Of a DNA stretch of 64,000 bases, positions 27,847 through 38,042 are shown in pieces. The position numbers and the translations under genes are program-made. A model generated the notes under the pieces. It saw only the letters and a program-made list of their open reading frames with translations. It was not told the DNA's origin and searched no databases. The stretch spans positions 2,223,043 through 2,287,042 of the forward strand of contig CP129469.1 of NCBI GenBank assembly GCA_030583665.1, written 5' to 3'. Each line of letters opens with the position of its first letter. Position 1 is the first letter of the stretch. The stretch comes from Candidatus Jettenia sp. AMX2. Its GTDB lineage: Bacteria; Planctomycetota; Brocadiia; Brocadiales; Brocadiaceae.

Positions 27847-27922
27847 TGGTAGCGGTGGAGGGAATCGAACCCCCGACGCGCGGCTTATGAGTCCGCTGCT
27901 CTACCAACTGAGCTACACCGCC
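27847..27922 (-). tRNA. tRNA with CAU anticodon (probably elongator tRNA-Met)
   Basis: This is a 76-nt cloverleaf on the minus strand. The acceptor GGCGGTG pairs with CACCGCT, the D arm is GCTC...GAGC, and the anticodon loop CTCATAA gives CAU. The T arm is GGGGG-TTCGATT-CCCTC, and the 3' ACCA is encoded. The first acceptor pair is G-T, not the C-A mismatch expected for an initiator. Positions 31 and 39 appear as an A/G mismatch. A tRNA-Ile2 (lysidine) cannot be excluded. Confidence 0.92.
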
Positions 27923-28177
27923 ATTAACCTTTTGAGATGAAGTACTCCTGAAAGTAGTATCTGACGTAATGCAAGTTCTATTTCAGACACTTCATTGTGA
28001 ATGAAAAGGATACCAACTATAACAAATATTTTCAAGTACATTCCCGTATTTTTCATCTAACGATGCATTTTTATACACCTTCATGATTCTGTTAAACCTT
28101 TCTATTGCATGCATCATACACTGATATCCAAGGATACCACATCTTAAATAAGGTTGTAAAATGTATACGGCAGGATG

Positions 28178-28269
28178 TATAACCAAAAGCTTCTGCTTTT
28201 CGAAAAATACCGGCCAAATCTCTGGTGTTTATTGGATTAAGCACCAAAAACCTGACTCGTTTGGCTATA
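28178..28269. repeat. 92-bp MITE-like element, copy 2
   Basis: It matches 25072-25163 over the full 92 bases, beginning TATAACCAAA and ending TTTGGCTATA. Both copies end in the same inverted termini and lie in intergenic DNA. The bases between the tRNA gene and this copy hold no gene that I recognise. Confidence 0.8.
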
Positions 28270-28335
28270 TTTACAGAATTGAATTGTTTATAAAAAGATA
28301 CAAGGATAATTTGACAAAAATTCAGCCAATTTGAC

Positions 28336-28364
28336 TTGACAATATTCAGAGAAGATGGTAATAT
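28336..28364 (+). promoter_or_regulatory. Sigma-70 type promoter upstream of polA
   Basis: TTGACA (28336-28341), 17 bases, then TAATAT (28359-28364). It is 337 bases from the polA start. The implied leader (about 28371-28700) has no open frame and contains a GTTAGC/GCTAAC hairpin near 28432-28453. Confidence 0.5.
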
Positions 28365-28700
28365 TTTCCAAAAGAAGCGACCAACTAACGTTTCTATTAT
28401 GTGACTGATGACAGATGGTCCAGCCCGAAGTTAGCAAGGATGCAAGCTAACCTTTCCAATTCATGTATTTTATTCTGGTATTTTCTGGGATCATAAAGTA
28501 AGACGAACCACAAGAACATTTTTACAATACTTGCTTATCCACATTTAAAAAAATAGATTATAAATATCAAATTTAAAAGATATATCACTTCGTATTTGTT
28601 AGTCTTACCCAGCAATTTTGCCTGTCTCATACTAAAATATTCCTGGCTGAATTATATGAAAGACTTTATCCAGAGCAGTTAATTACATAACCATTCCAGA

Positions 28701-31367
28701 ATGCCGGAACGATTTTTCATAATAGATGGTCATTCACATTGCTATCAAGCTTACTATGCTATTACCGCAAAGCTTACAACGCCTGACGGAAAACCAGTGA
28801 ATGCAGTGTACGGATTCACAAGGATGCTGCAAAAAATCCTCAGGGAGCAGCACCCTGATTATATCGCTATTGTATTTGACACAAAATTAACTACCCATAG
28901 ACATGCAAGCTACAGTGAATACAAGGCAAACCGTAAATTAACACCAGATGAGTTACAGAAACAAATCCCATTAATTTACAAGATAGTCAGAGCATTCCGG
29001 ATCCCTGTTTATGCAGTCAAAGGTTACGAGGCAGACGATATAATTTCTACCATGGTAAAAATACTGTCAGACAAAGATGTCGAGATTATCATCGTATCAT
29101 CAGATAAAGATATGGAACAATTAGTAAATCCAAAAGTAAAGATATTCAACGCAAAGAAGAATTTAATGATTGATCAGGAATCTATTTTCAGAGAAAAAGG
29201 TATACGTCCGGAACAAACCGTTGATGTTTTGGCTCTTTCAGGCGACGCCTCTGATAATGTGCCCGGTGTGCCTGGGATTGGCAACAAAACAGCGTTGGAA
29301 CTTATCAAAAAATGGGGATCACTGGAATCCGTTCTTCAGAATATTGACAGGATCCCAGGGAAAAAGAAACAGGAAAATTTAAGATTGTTTGCTGACCAGG
29401 CCAGGGTTTCTCAACACTTGATCAGACTTCACAGCGATGTTCCTATTCAGGTAGAAATGGACGTCTGCAGGTTTCAGAATACGGAAGATATACAATTAAA
29501 AAAACTATTCAAAAAGCTCGGATTTGTTACACTCCTGGCAGATCAGGTTACAACGGCAAAGACAGAGAAAACTCACTACCATCTTATAAATACCCCGGCT
29601 ACATTTCGTGAATTTTTTGACCTGCTGAAAGCACAAAAGGTATTTGCCATAGACTTGGAAACAACCAGTCTTGATCCTTTTGTAGCTCGGATCGTAGGCA
29701 TATCATTTTCCTGGTGTGCAAAAGAGGCTTATTACCTGCCATTGCAAGCGCCGGAACAGGCTGAACATCTGGATGCACAGAGTGTATTACCGGAAATCCG
29801 GCCAATTTTAGAGAATAATGAGATTAAAAAGATCGGACAAAATATTAAATATGATCTGCTGGTTCTCAGGGCGAATGCTATTCAATTACAAGGAATTACC
29901 TTCGATACCATGATTGCCTCTTATCTTCTCAATCCAGGCAAAAGGAATCACAATCTGGACGATATTGCCTTTGAATATCTGTCGTATAAAGTAATCCCTA
30001 TTTCGGAGCTGATTGGTTCCGGTAAAAATCAGATTACGATGGACCAGGCAGACATACATAAGGTGTGCCAATATGCATGTCAGGATGCAGATATCACATT
30101 CCGGCTAGCCGGCATTATGGAGCCTCTCCTGAAGAAAGAAGGGTTATGGGATTTGTTCCGGATGATAGAAATCCCTTTAATTTTCCCCCTTGCTGAAATG
30201 GAGTGGAATGGAATGTGTATTGATGCCCTTCTCCTAAAAGAGATGTCAGACAATTTAACGGTAAAATTACAGGAATATGAGAAAGAGATCTATGCCCTGG
30301 CCAATCATACTTTTAATATCGACTCACCGAAGCAATTAAGAGAGGTTCTCTTTGAGAAGCTTGCATTACCACACATGAGACGCACCAAAACCGGTTTATC
30401 AACAGATGCAAATGTACTTGCCGCCCTTGCATGGCATCATCCGCTCCCCAAATCGGTACTGGAGTACCGGCAGATTACTAAGCTGAAAAATACCTATATT
30501 GATGCCCTGCCAAACATGATCAATAGCAGTACCGGCCGGGTACATACAACGTTTAATCAAACGGTAACCGCCACAGGAAGACTCAGCAGCAGCGATCCGA
30601 ATCTTCAAAATATTCCGATTCGCCTCGATGCCGGCAGGCAGATACGGCGTGCTTTTGTACCTTGTGAGAAAGATATAGTATTCTTATCAGCCGATTACTC
30701 CCAGATCGAATTACGAATCCTGGCACACTTTTCTGAAGATACTGCACTATTAACCGCATTTCAGCATGATATGGATATCCATACCTCTGTTGCCTCGGCT
30801 ATTTATCACGTCTCTCCGGAACAGGTAACCCCGGAGATGAGGAGGAATGCGAAGGTAGTTAACTTTGGAATTATTTATGGACTCAACGAGTACGGGCTAT
30901 CCAGGAATACCGGCTTGTCATTGAAAGAAGCACAGGAGTTTATCAATGCCTATTTTGAATTATACCATGGTGTCAAAAGGTTTAAAGACAGGGTTGTCGG
31001 GGAAGCAAGAGACTGCGGATATGTAAAGACACTCTTTCAGCGAAAAAGGTATCTGCCCGACATTAATTCCAGCCACACAAAACGGAGAAACCTTGCGGAA
31101 CGCATTGCTGTCAATACCATCGTTCAGGGTACTGCGGCTGATCTTATAAAGGTTGCAATGAACAAGATTCATGCAGCATTAAAAAACGAAGAATATAAGG
31201 CCAGGATGATACTTCAGATACATGATGAATTACTTTTTGAGGTCAAAGAAGATACATTAGCACTAACAGCCTCTATGGTACAAGAAAAGATGGGCAATGC
31301 AGTCCGGCTACAGGTGCCCATCAAAGTAAATATAAAGACAGGAAAAAACTGGATGGAAACAGAATGA
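28701..31367 (+). CDS. polA: DNA polymerase I
   Basis: The 888-residue enzyme for repair and RNA-primer removal has all three activities. The 5'-3' exonuclease spans about 1-290 (YGFTRMLQKIL, GYEADDIISTM, SSDKDMEQL). The 3'-5' exonuclease keeps its acids: FAIDLETT near 315, GQNIKYDLLVL, and YACQDADITF. The polymerase domain shows motif A DYSQIELRILAHFSED (near 664), motif B RRNAKVVNFGIIYGLNEYG and motif C QIHDELLFEV (near 840). Proofreading therefore appears functional. The stop overlaps the coaE start (ATGA), so the two are cotranslated. Confidence 0.97.
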   Translation: MPERFFIIDGHSHCYQAYYAITAKLTTPDGKPVNAVYGFTRMLQKILREQHPDYIAIVFDTKLTTHRHASYSEYKANRKLTPDELQKQIPLIYKIVRAFRIPVYAVKGYEADDIISTMVKILSDKDVEIIIVSSDKDMEQLVNPKVKIFNAKKNLMIDQESIFREKGIRPEQTVDVLALSGDASDNVPGVPGIGNKTALELIKKWGSLESVLQNIDRIPGKKKQENLRLFADQARVSQHLIRLHSDVPIQVEMDVCRFQNTEDIQLKKLFKKLGFVTLLADQVTTAKTEKTHYHLINTPATFREFFDLLKAQKVFAIDLETTSLDPFVARIVGISFSWCAKEAYYLPLQAPEQAEHLDAQSVLPEIRPILENNEIKKIGQNIKYDLLVLRANAIQLQGITFDTMIASYLLNPGKRNHNLDDIAFEYLSYKVIPISELIGSGKNQITMDQADIHKVCQYACQDADITFRLAGIMEPLLKKEGLWDLFRMIEIPLIFPLAEMEWNGMCIDALLLKEMSDNLTVKLQEYEKEIYALANHTFNIDSPKQLREVLFEKLALPHMRRTKTGLSTDANVLAALAWHHPLPKSVLEYRQITKLKNTYIDALPNMINSSTGRVHTTFNQTVTATGRLSSSDPNLQNIPIRLDAGRQIRRAFVPCEKDIVFLSADYSQIELRILAHFSEDTALLTAFQHDMDIHTSVASAIYHVSPEQVTPEMRRNAKVVNFGIIYGLNEYGLSRNTGLSLKEAQEFINAYFELYHGVKRFKDRVVGEARDCGYVKTLFQRKRYLPDINSSHTKRRNLAERIAVNTIVQGTAADLIKVAMNKIHAALKNEEYKARMILQIHDELLFEVKEDTLALTASMVQEKMGNAVRLQVPIKVNIKTGKNWMETE

Positions 31368-31987
31368 GTGTTCAACCGAAGATTATTGGTATAACCGGTG
31401 GCATAGCAAGCGGGAAAAGCACGATCGGCCGCATGCTTGCATCGCTCGGGGCAAAATATATTGATGCTGATGAAATATGCCACAGGTTAATCCTTCTCAG
31501 GGAATACAAGAACAAAATCACAGAAAAGTTCGGGAATGCCGTCCAGGATGCCAGTGGCAGGATTGACCGCTCCAAACTTGCAGCAATTGTCTTTCAGGAT
31601 AAGTCCCGGCTGAATGATCTCTGCAGTATTTTGCATCCCCCTGTCATTGAGTACATAAGATCAAAAATTGAGGAAGCGGAAAAACAAGGAAGGCGGAAGG
31701 CTGTTGTGATTGATGCAGCATTACTGGAAGAGTCTGATCTCTCCCTGCTCTGCTATTTTATTATCTTTGTGAATAACAGTAAGGAACAACGGATGAAACG
31801 AAGCCAAACAATCAGACGATGGGCAGCGGGGGAACTGGAAAAAAGAGAACGGCTTCAACTGTCACTGGAGGAAAAGAAGAAAAGGGCTGATTACATTATT
31901 GATAATACCCTTACCATAGAGAACACCTTCAGGCAGGTAAAAGAATTTTGGAAACAATATGTAGAGGAAAATTTAGTTAAACATTAA
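31364..31987 (+). CDS. coaE: Dephospho-CoA kinase
   Basis: The 207-residue kinase carries out the last step of coenzyme A synthesis. The P-loop [17 protein letters not shown] lies at about 8-24, followed by [11 protein letters not shown] and the lid segment [19 protein letters not shown]. The family's conserved DYIIDN near the C-terminus is present (ADYIIDNT). It overlaps polA by four bases and precedes rho by 13 bases. The polA-coaE-rho order points to one operon. Confidence 0.96.
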   Translation: MSVQPKIIGITGGIASGKSTIGRMLASLGAKYIDADEICHRLILLREYKNKITEKFGNAVQDASGRIDRSKLAAIVFQDKSRLNDLCSILHPPVIEYIRSKIEEAEKQGRRKAVVIDAALLEESDLSLLCYFIIFVNNSKEQRMKRSQTIRRWAAGELEKRERLQLSLEEKKKRADYIIDNTLTIENTFRQVKEFWKQYVEENLVKH

Positions 31988-32000
31988 GGAGGAAATTTTT

Positions 32001-33335
32001 ATGGCAGTAACGAATGGTAAAAGAGAATCTACCATCGTAGATCAGGAAACGAATGAAAAATATGAAGAAATAAAGCGCGGTGAAATGCACATTACAGAAT
32101 TGCAAAAGATGACCATCAAGGAACTGCAGGAATCGGCAAGAAAGGAAGGCATTAAAGACTATACAGGTTTGAAAAAGCAGGATCTGATCTTTAAGATCCT
32201 CAAGGAGAGAGTCAATCAGAATGGCCTTATGTACGGGGAAGGTGTTGTCGAGGTACTTCCGGAAGGATTCGGTTTTTTACGTTCACCGGATTATAACTAT
32301 TTACCCTGCCCTGACGATATCTACATCTCCCCTTCGCAAATCCGCAGGTTTGGCATACGAACAGGGGCGATTGTATCTGGTCAGATCAGGCCACCGAAGG
32401 ATAATGAGCGATATTTTGCCTTACTGCGGGTCGAGGCTATCAATTTTGAGAATCCGGAAATCATGGGAGAAAAGGTTGTTTTTGACGATCTCACTCCTTT
32501 GCACCCGACAGAGAGACTCTTTCTGGAAAAAGATGCTACGGAACTGGAGACGAGGATCATGGATTTGGTTACTCCTATCGGAAAGGGACAGCGAGGCCTT
32601 ATCGTTGCGCCACCACGTACTGGCAAAACCGTATTGCTGCAAAAAATTGCCAACAGCCTCAGAAAAAACCATCCGGAAGTATATTTAATCATTCTTCTCA
32701 TTGACGAAAGGCCGGAAGAGGTAACAGATATGGACCGCTCTGTGGATGCAGAGGTCATTGGTTCCACATTTGATGAGCCGGCAAGCCGGCATATCCAGGT
32801 TGCGGAAATGGTTATTGAAAAAGCCAAGAGAATTGTGGAATACGGCAAAGACGTTGTCGTCTTACTCGATTCCATCACAAGACTCGCAAGGGCGTATAAC
32901 ACGGAAGTACCTCACAGCGGAAAGATACTTTCCGGGGGTGTAGATGCCAGCGCACTCCAGAAGCCCAAGAGATTTTTTGGCGCAGCAAGAAATATTGAAG
33001 AAGGTGGTAGCCTTACGATTATTGCAACAGCGCTCATTGATACAGGAAGCAGAATGGATGAGGTTATCTTTGAAGAATTTAAAGGCACAGGCAACATGGA
33101 ACTGCACCTGGACAGGAAACTGGCTGATCGCAGGTTATTTCCGGCAATAGATATTACCCGTTCCGGTACCAGGAAGGAAGAGTTGGTCGTAAATCCGGAA
33201 GAACTCAAACGCATGTGGGTGCTGAGGAAGGTATTAAACGAGATGAACCCCATAGAAGCCCTGGAATTACTGAAAAACAGACTTGCAAAAACAAAGACAA
33301 ATGCCGAGTTCCTGATGACAATGAATATTGCTTAA
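32001..33335 (+). CDS. rho: Transcription termination factor Rho
   Basis: The 444-residue hexameric RNA helicase has a Rho_N helical domain (about 30-70, [15 protein letters not shown]). The cold-shock-like RNA-binding domain (about 75-150) includes [13 protein letters not shown]. In the ATPase domain the Walker A is [13 protein letters not shown], the Walker B region is [16 protein letters not shown], the Q-loop is [19 protein letters not shown] and the R-loop region is [13 protein letters not shown]. No large insertion is seen. AAGGAGG stands ahead of the start. It ends four bases from the converging mnmG gene, so both genes must terminate inside or just past each other. Confidence 0.98.
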   Translation: MAVTNGKRESTIVDQETNEKYEEIKRGEMHITELQKMTIKELQESARKEGIKDYTGLKKQDLIFKILKERVNQNGLMYGEGVVEVLPEGFGFLRSPDYNYLPCPDDIYISPSQIRRFGIRTGAIVSGQIRPPKDNERYFALLRVEAINFENPEIMGEKVVFDDLTPLHPTERLFLEKDATELETRIMDLVTPIGKGQRGLIVAPPRTGKTVLLQKIANSLRKNHPEVYLIILLIDERPEEVTDMDRSVDAEVIGSTFDEPASRHIQVAEMVIEKAKRIVEYGKDVVVLLDSITRLARAYNTEVPHSGKILSGGVDASALQKPKRFFGAARNIEEGGSLTIIATALIDTGSRMDEVIFEEFKGTGNMELHLDRKLADRRLFPAIDITRSGTRKEELVVNPEELKRMWVLRKVLNEMNPIEALELLKNRLAKTKTNAEFLMTMNIA

Positions 33336-33339
33336 TAGC

Positions 33340-35160
33340 TTATTTTCGCATTTTCCTTGTGAGGTAAATCATAAGAATGGAAACATCGGCTGGTGAAACC
33401 CCTGAAATGCGTGAGGCTTGCCCCAGAGAAACAGGACGAACTAGCGCTAATTTCTGGCGTGCTTCCTTCCTTAGTTCAGAAATGGTATGATAGTCAATCC
33501 ATGATGGAATCTTACAGTCTTCCATTTTTTTGAATCTTTCGATCTGGAGTTGCTGGCGGCAGATGTATCCTTTGTATTTTACCTCGATTTCTATTTGTTC
33601 CTTTACTTCCTTTGAAATGGAAATGTATTTTTGATCCAATTCCTTATCCATGGCGGATAATTGATCAAATGTTACGCCCGGCCGGCTCAGTATTTTTGTT
33701 AAGGTATCAGGACCTGCCATCTTTTTGTTCATGTAGTCGAGAATCTTCTCAATGGCACGTTCTTTTTTTTGTAAGGTATCCCATTGTTGTCCGGGAATAA
33801 GGCCATATTGATATCCATGCTTCATTAACCTTCTGTCGGCATTGTCCTGGCGCAAAAGAAGCCGGTATTCTGCACGGGAGGTAAACATGCGATAAGGTTC
33901 CTGAGTACCTTTTGTAACAAGATCATCAATCAGCACGCCGATGTATGCCTCTGAGCGGTCCAGGATAAAGGGATCTTTTCCCTGTATTTTGAGAGCTGCA
34001 TTGATACCTGCCATGATTCCCTGGGCGGCAGCTTCCTCATAGCCGGATGTGCCGTTTATTTGCCCTGCATGAAAAAGGTTCTCCACCAGTTTCGTTTCCA
34101 GGGTGGGTAAAAGCTGAATGGGGGGTACAAAATCATATTCGATAGCGTAACCGTATCGTACAATTTCGGCAGATTCCAGGCCCGCAATTGAATGAACGAT
34201 AGCCTCCTGAACGTCATGAGGCATGCTGGTGGAAATTCCGTTACAATACACCTCGAGGGTATGAAGTCCTTCCGGCTCCAAAAATATCTGATGCTGATCC
34301 TTTCCGGAAAAACGAACAATCTTATCTTCCAATGACGGGCAATACCGTGGTCCGGCAGACTTGATTTGCCCTGTATAAAGCGGGGCACGGTTCAGGTTGG
34401 ACTTTATGATTTCATGGGTGGCTGAATTCGTATGGGTAATATAGCAAGGAACCTGAGGACGGGTAATCTTTTCTGTTGAGAATGAAAAGGGTCTGGGATA
34501 TTCGTCCCCTGGCTGGGGAATGAGTGATTCATAATGAATCGTTCGGCCATTCAGGCGCGGAGACGTGCCGGTCTTAAGGCGGCTTGTTTCAAAACCTATC
34601 GCACGCAGCGAATCTGATAACCTTTCAGAGGAGAGTTCGCCATGCCTGCCGCCTGAAGTACAAAATTCACCTATATGAATAAGGCCCTTTAAAAAGGTTC
34701 CTGTAGTCAGAATAAGAGCCTTTGTCTCATATTTTATACCACTCTGACCAACAATCCCTTCCGCTTTTTTATTTTTTACAATAATACTATCGACGATCTC
34801 TTGTCTCAGAAAAAGATTATTTTGTATCTCCAGCTTTCTTTTCATCAGCAACTGATATGCCTTTTTGTCAGCCTGCACACGGGGGGAATGCACGGCAGGA
34901 CCTTTCTTGGTATTAAGCATCCGGAACTGAATACCTGTTTCATCAATTGTCTTTGCCATTTCCCCGCCAAGGGCATCAATTTCGCGGACTAACTGGCCCT
35001 TTGCAAGACCTCCAATAGCCGGGTTACATGACATCTGAGCAATGGTATCAAGATTCATCGTGAGTAACGCCGTCTTCATGCCCATACGTGCAGATGCAAG
35101 AGCAGCCTCACATCCTGCATGCCCGGCGCCAACTACAATTACATCAAATTTTGTATGCAT
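33340..35160 (-). CDS. mnmG: tRNA uridine-5-carboxymethylaminomethyl modification enzyme MnmG
   Basis: The 606-residue FAD protein works with MnmE on wobble uridine (xm5U34) of certain tRNAs. The FAD-binding start VVGAGHAGCEAALASARMG lies at about 10-28. The signature CNPAIGGLAKGQLVREIDAL follows, and the second family signature GTSGYEEAAAQGIMAG lies near 370. The GidA-associated C-terminal helical domain is present, ending ADVSILMIYLTRK. It starts three bases after rny on the same strand, so the two are probably cotranscribed. Confidence 0.97.
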   Translation of the reverse strand: MHTKFDVIVVGAGHAGCEAALASARMGMKTALLTMNLDTIAQMSCNPAIGGLAKGQLVREIDALGGEMAKTIDETGIQFRMLNTKKGPAVHSPRVQADKKAYQLLMKRKLEIQNNLFLRQEIVDSIIVKNKKAEGIVGQSGIKYETKALILTTGTFLKGLIHIGEFCTSGGRHGELSSERLSDSLRAIGFETSRLKTGTSPRLNGRTIHYESLIPQPGDEYPRPFSFSTEKITRPQVPCYITHTNSATHEIIKSNLNRAPLYTGQIKSAGPRYCPSLEDKIVRFSGKDQHQIFLEPEGLHTLEVYCNGISTSMPHDVQEAIVHSIAGLESAEIVRYGYAIEYDFVPPIQLLPTLETKLVENLFHAGQINGTSGYEEAAAQGIMAGINAALKIQGKDPFILDRSEAYIGVLIDDLVTKGTQEPYRMFTSRAEYRLLLRQDNADRRLMKHGYQYGLIPGQQWDTLQKKERAIEKILDYMNKKMAGPDTLTKILSRPGVTFDQLSAMDKELDQKYISISKEVKEQIEIEVKYKGYICRQQLQIERFKKMEDCKIPSWIDYHTISELRKEARQKLALVRPVSLGQASRISGVSPADVSILMIYLTRKMRK

Positions 35161-35163
35161 ACA

Positions 35164-36720
35164 CTATTTTGCATGTTCAACAAACCGTGTTTCCCGTATA
35201 ACAGTCACGATAACCTCTCCCGGATACTCCAATTGCTCCTCAATTTCCTTGGCAATATCATAACACACCTTGGCAGCAACCTTATCGTTTACCTTTTCCG
35301 GGCAAACCATCACCCGGATTTCCCTTCCTGCCTGGATGGCATAAGCACTCTCAACGCCGGTAAAGGAAGTGGCAATATTCTCAAGTTTTTCCAGCCGTTT
35401 AATATATTTCTCAAGGGTTTCCCTTCGCGCACCAGGCCTTCCTGCAGAAACGGCATCCGCAGCGCTTACCAGCACCGTATACACAGTCTCAACAGGGGCT
35501 TCCTCGTGATGGCCGGCAATTGCATTAATAACCTCGGGCCTTTCATCACAACGCCTGGCAAGGTCTGCACCAACTGCAGCATGGGTACCTTCCATTTCAG
35601 TACCTACCGCCTTACCGATATCATGGAAAAGACCGCATCGTTTTGCCAATGGAACGTCCAATTTCAATTCACCTGCAATAATACCCATAAGGGTACTCAC
35701 CTCTATCGAATGCTGTAATTGATTCTGCCCGTAACTTGTCCTGTATTTAAGCCTTCCAATAAGTCTTATCAACTCCGGATGAACTGCATGAATACCCAAT
35801 TCAAAACACGTCTGTTTTCCTGTCTCCTGAATAATTTGTTCAATTTCCTTTTCTGTTTCCTTAACGACTTCTTCAATATAGGCAGGATGGATCCTTCCGT
35901 CAAGGATGAGCTTTCCCATTGCTTGCCTTGCCACCTCGCGGCGAACACTGTCAAATCCCGAGAGAACGATTATTCCCGGAGTATCATCCACAATAACATC
36001 GATCCCTGTAGCTTTTTCAAAGGCACGGATATTTCTTCCCTCACGTCCAATAATGCGCCCTTTCATTTCGTTGTTAGGAAGTTCAATTGAGCTTACAATA
36101 TTCTCCGCAGTATGGGTTGCTGCACACCGTTGAATTGCCGAACTGACGATGGAGACAGCAGTTTGTTCTGCATTTTCTTTTGCTTCTGTTATCTTTCTGG
36201 AAATCAATTCGGAACATTTAATATCAAGCTCTTTTTCCAGCCGGTTTAATAGCAGTTTTTCGGCTTCTTCTTTTGACAAACCGGTAATTGTAAGCAACGC
36301 TTTGCTCTGCTCTTCTATGGCATTTTCAAGTTCTAACCTTTTTTCATCAAGCTTTTTTTCTTTTAATGACAGATTTGCAGAAAATGTTTCAATATATCTT
36401 TCCTTCTTTGTTAGCAACTCCATCTTCCGTTCCAGGTTATCTTCCCTTTTACTTAACCTTTTTTCATGCTGCCTTAACTCCAGCCTGGTTTCCTGCGTCT
36501 CTTTTTCAAAACTCTCCCTGCGTTGATACAGTTCAGCTTTAATGGCAACTTCGGCTTCCTTCTTAATCCTCTCCGCTTCCCGCTGCGCCTCCTCAATAAG
36601 GTTTTTTACCTTCCTCTCGCTGGCCAATTGCCTTTTCCTGGATACTATGCTGCATATAAAATATCCAAAGGCAATGCACAAAGGAGGAAGGATGAATAAA
36701 AGTAATTCAAGTATTTGCAT
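35164..36720 (-). CDS. rny: Ribonuclease Y
   Basis: The 518-residue membrane-bound endoribonuclease begins RNA decay. It has an N-terminal membrane helix (about 3-24), a long coiled coil (about 30-200), a KH domain with GRIIGREGRNIRAFEKATG (about 222-240), and an HD domain with LFHDIGKAVGTEMEGTHA (about 360-377). The C-terminal end RETRFVEHAK is typical. The length is normal. The gene pair rny-mnmG runs away from the gene-poor stretch at 36721-37496. Confidence 0.97.
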   Translation of the reverse strand: MQILELLLFILPPLCIAFGYFICSIVSRKRQLASERKVKNLIEEAQREAERIKKEAEVAIKAELYQRRESFEKETQETRLELRQHEKRLSKREDNLERKMELLTKKERYIETFSANLSLKEKKLDEKRLELENAIEEQSKALLTITGLSKEEAEKLLLNRLEKELDIKCSELISRKITEAKENAEQTAVSIVSSAIQRCAATHTAENIVSSIELPNNEMKGRIIGREGRNIRAFEKATGIDVIVDDTPGIIVLSGFDSVRREVARQAMGKLILDGRIHPAYIEEVVKETEKEIEQIIQETGKQTCFELGIHAVHPELIRLIGRLKYRTSYGQNQLQHSIEVSTLMGIIAGELKLDVPLAKRCGLFHDIGKAVGTEMEGTHAAVGADLARRCDERPEVINAIAGHHEEAPVETVYTVLVSAADAVSAGRPGARRETLEKYIKRLEKLENIATSFTGVESAYAIQAGREIRVMVCPEKVNDKVAAKVCYDIAKEIEEQLEYPGEVIVTVIRETRFVEHAK

Positions 36721-37496
36721 GTTATTTATGAGTTACTTACAGACTCATCCTCCGGATATTAATGAGAAAATTCTTTGTGGTGACAATGAATCCTGAGAAA
36801 AATGAAAACCGATGGGGCTTTTGGATGAAACAAGACCTGAGTATTGTAGGGTTGAGTAAGACAGAAATGAATAATAAGGTCTTTTGCAAGCGCTTCCTAA
36901 GAAGAAATAGTATCGCTAAATATACTATAATATGCTATATATTCTCATGGATACCCACGGTAACGTAAAAATACTCCTGTCTTACAAGGCTCTGCTACCA
37001 TAACATCCATGTTATGTTATTATCTTAATGTAATTAAAGTAAATAATCTCATTACGAAAAAATTCTTCCTACAAATCCAACGATAATAATCACCAAATAA
37101 CAAAAGTGCGTATATAGCATAGCCAAGAACAGCGCTTGTTGAAAAACAAGATACCGTATTAATACGCTGTTTTCATTCAGTTCTATAATCTTTGTTCACA
37201 AAAACTATGAAACCGGACAACCGTTACTTCTCAGATTTGATTCCTTACATTAACCAACACTATTCATTATTGCCAAGACTACCCATAAAGATACTCTACT
37301 ATTTATCAAAACTCACTTTGAAGAACAAAGAATTATCAGATAAAAACATTTCAAATAATTCTGAATGTCAAAATTTTAAACTATCTTTTTCATCAAGTCA
37401 AGGATTTTTACATCTCTTTGATAATAAAGGAGTTAAGAAATTGCAAATCAGGAAGAAACTTTTCTTTTTTGTTGTGCTGTTTTGTTGTCTTGGTGC
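36721..37496. other. Gene-poor stretch ahead of the lipoyl-protein gene
   Basis: Two plus-strand frames (36762-36968, and 37207-37500 from an ATG) exist but match nothing I know and have poor ribosome sites. The second overlaps the strong promoter at 37497. I treat both as probably non-coding. A promoter for rny should lie near 36721-36800, but none is obvious. Confidence 0.4.
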
Positions 37497-37525
37497 TTGA
37501 CAAGCAAATTATCGTTAAGTATAAT
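37497..37525 (+). promoter_or_regulatory. Consensus sigma-70 promoter of the lipoyl-protein gene
   Basis: A perfect TTGACA (37497-37502), a 17-base spacer and a perfect TATAAT (37520-37525). The leader to the start at 37609 is about 75 nt and ends with AAGGAGAACCA. This predicts strong constitutive expression. Confidence 0.8.
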
Positions 37526-37608
37526 TCAGTTCCTTAATTTACGAAGAACCTCAATATGATTTCAGTACTCCGATGAAAATAAAGCCTTAATAATTAAGGA
37601 GAACCAAT

Positions 37609-37947
37609 ATGAGAGTTGAAGTAGAATTGCCTGAAGTAGAGGATAGCGGTGACGAAGCAACTGTTTCCTTTTGGTATGTAGAAGAAGATGAAGAGGTTGA
37701 AGAAGGCGAGGACCTCGTTGAGATGATCACGGAAAAGACAACCTTCAACGTCACTGCCCCTGTATCCGGCAGATTGGTTGAAATACTCGCTCAGGAAGGT
37801 GATGTGGTAAAAGTAGGCGATATTATGGCTCTTCTTGAAACTGAAGACGAAGAAGAAGAGGAGGAAGAGGAGGAAGAGGAGGAAGAGGAGGAAGACGAAG
37901 AAGACGAAGAAGACGAAGAGGATTATGATTATGACGATGAAGAATAA
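37609..37947 (+). CDS. Free-standing lipoyl-domain protein with polyacidic tail
   Basis: The 112-residue protein is one biotinyl/lipoyl-like domain (about 1-78) followed by ~34 residues that are almost all Glu or Asp, with two Tyr. The domain has the E2-type layout: LPEVEDSGDEATV, then VEEGEDLVEMITEKTTF, then APVSGRLVEILAQEGD. Lys43 in the hairpin (TEKT) sits where lipoate is attached. There is no E3-binding or catalytic domain. Known free-standing lipoyl carriers include GcvH and LbpA, but this one is closer to an E2 domain. The partner enzyme is unknown and no dehydrogenase subunit lies nearby. The promoter and ribosome site are both near consensus. Confidence 0.85.
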   Translation: MRVEVELPEVEDSGDEATVSFWYVEEDEEVEEGEDLVEMITEKTTFNVTAPVSGRLVEILAQEGDVVKVGDIMALLETEDEEEEEEEEEEEEEEEDEEDEEDEEDYDYDDEE

Positions 37948-38042
37948 TTACCGGCATTATCAGAATGCAGTGTATTTGGTAGCATCATTCTACTCACATT
38001 TAAATTTCATCAAAAAAAGCACCTTCTCCAATAAAGATTTTC

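Noticed and set aside
36149-36526. Long Ser/Phe-rich plus-strand frame within rny
   Set aside because: It is the antisense shadow of the rny coiled-coil region; Ser/Phe/Leu richness is what reverse reading of Glu/Lys codons gives.
37192-37500. Open frame of 102 codons as a gene
   Set aside because: The first codon is TTG, there is no ribosome site and no family resemblance, and its end overlaps the consensus promoter of the next gene.
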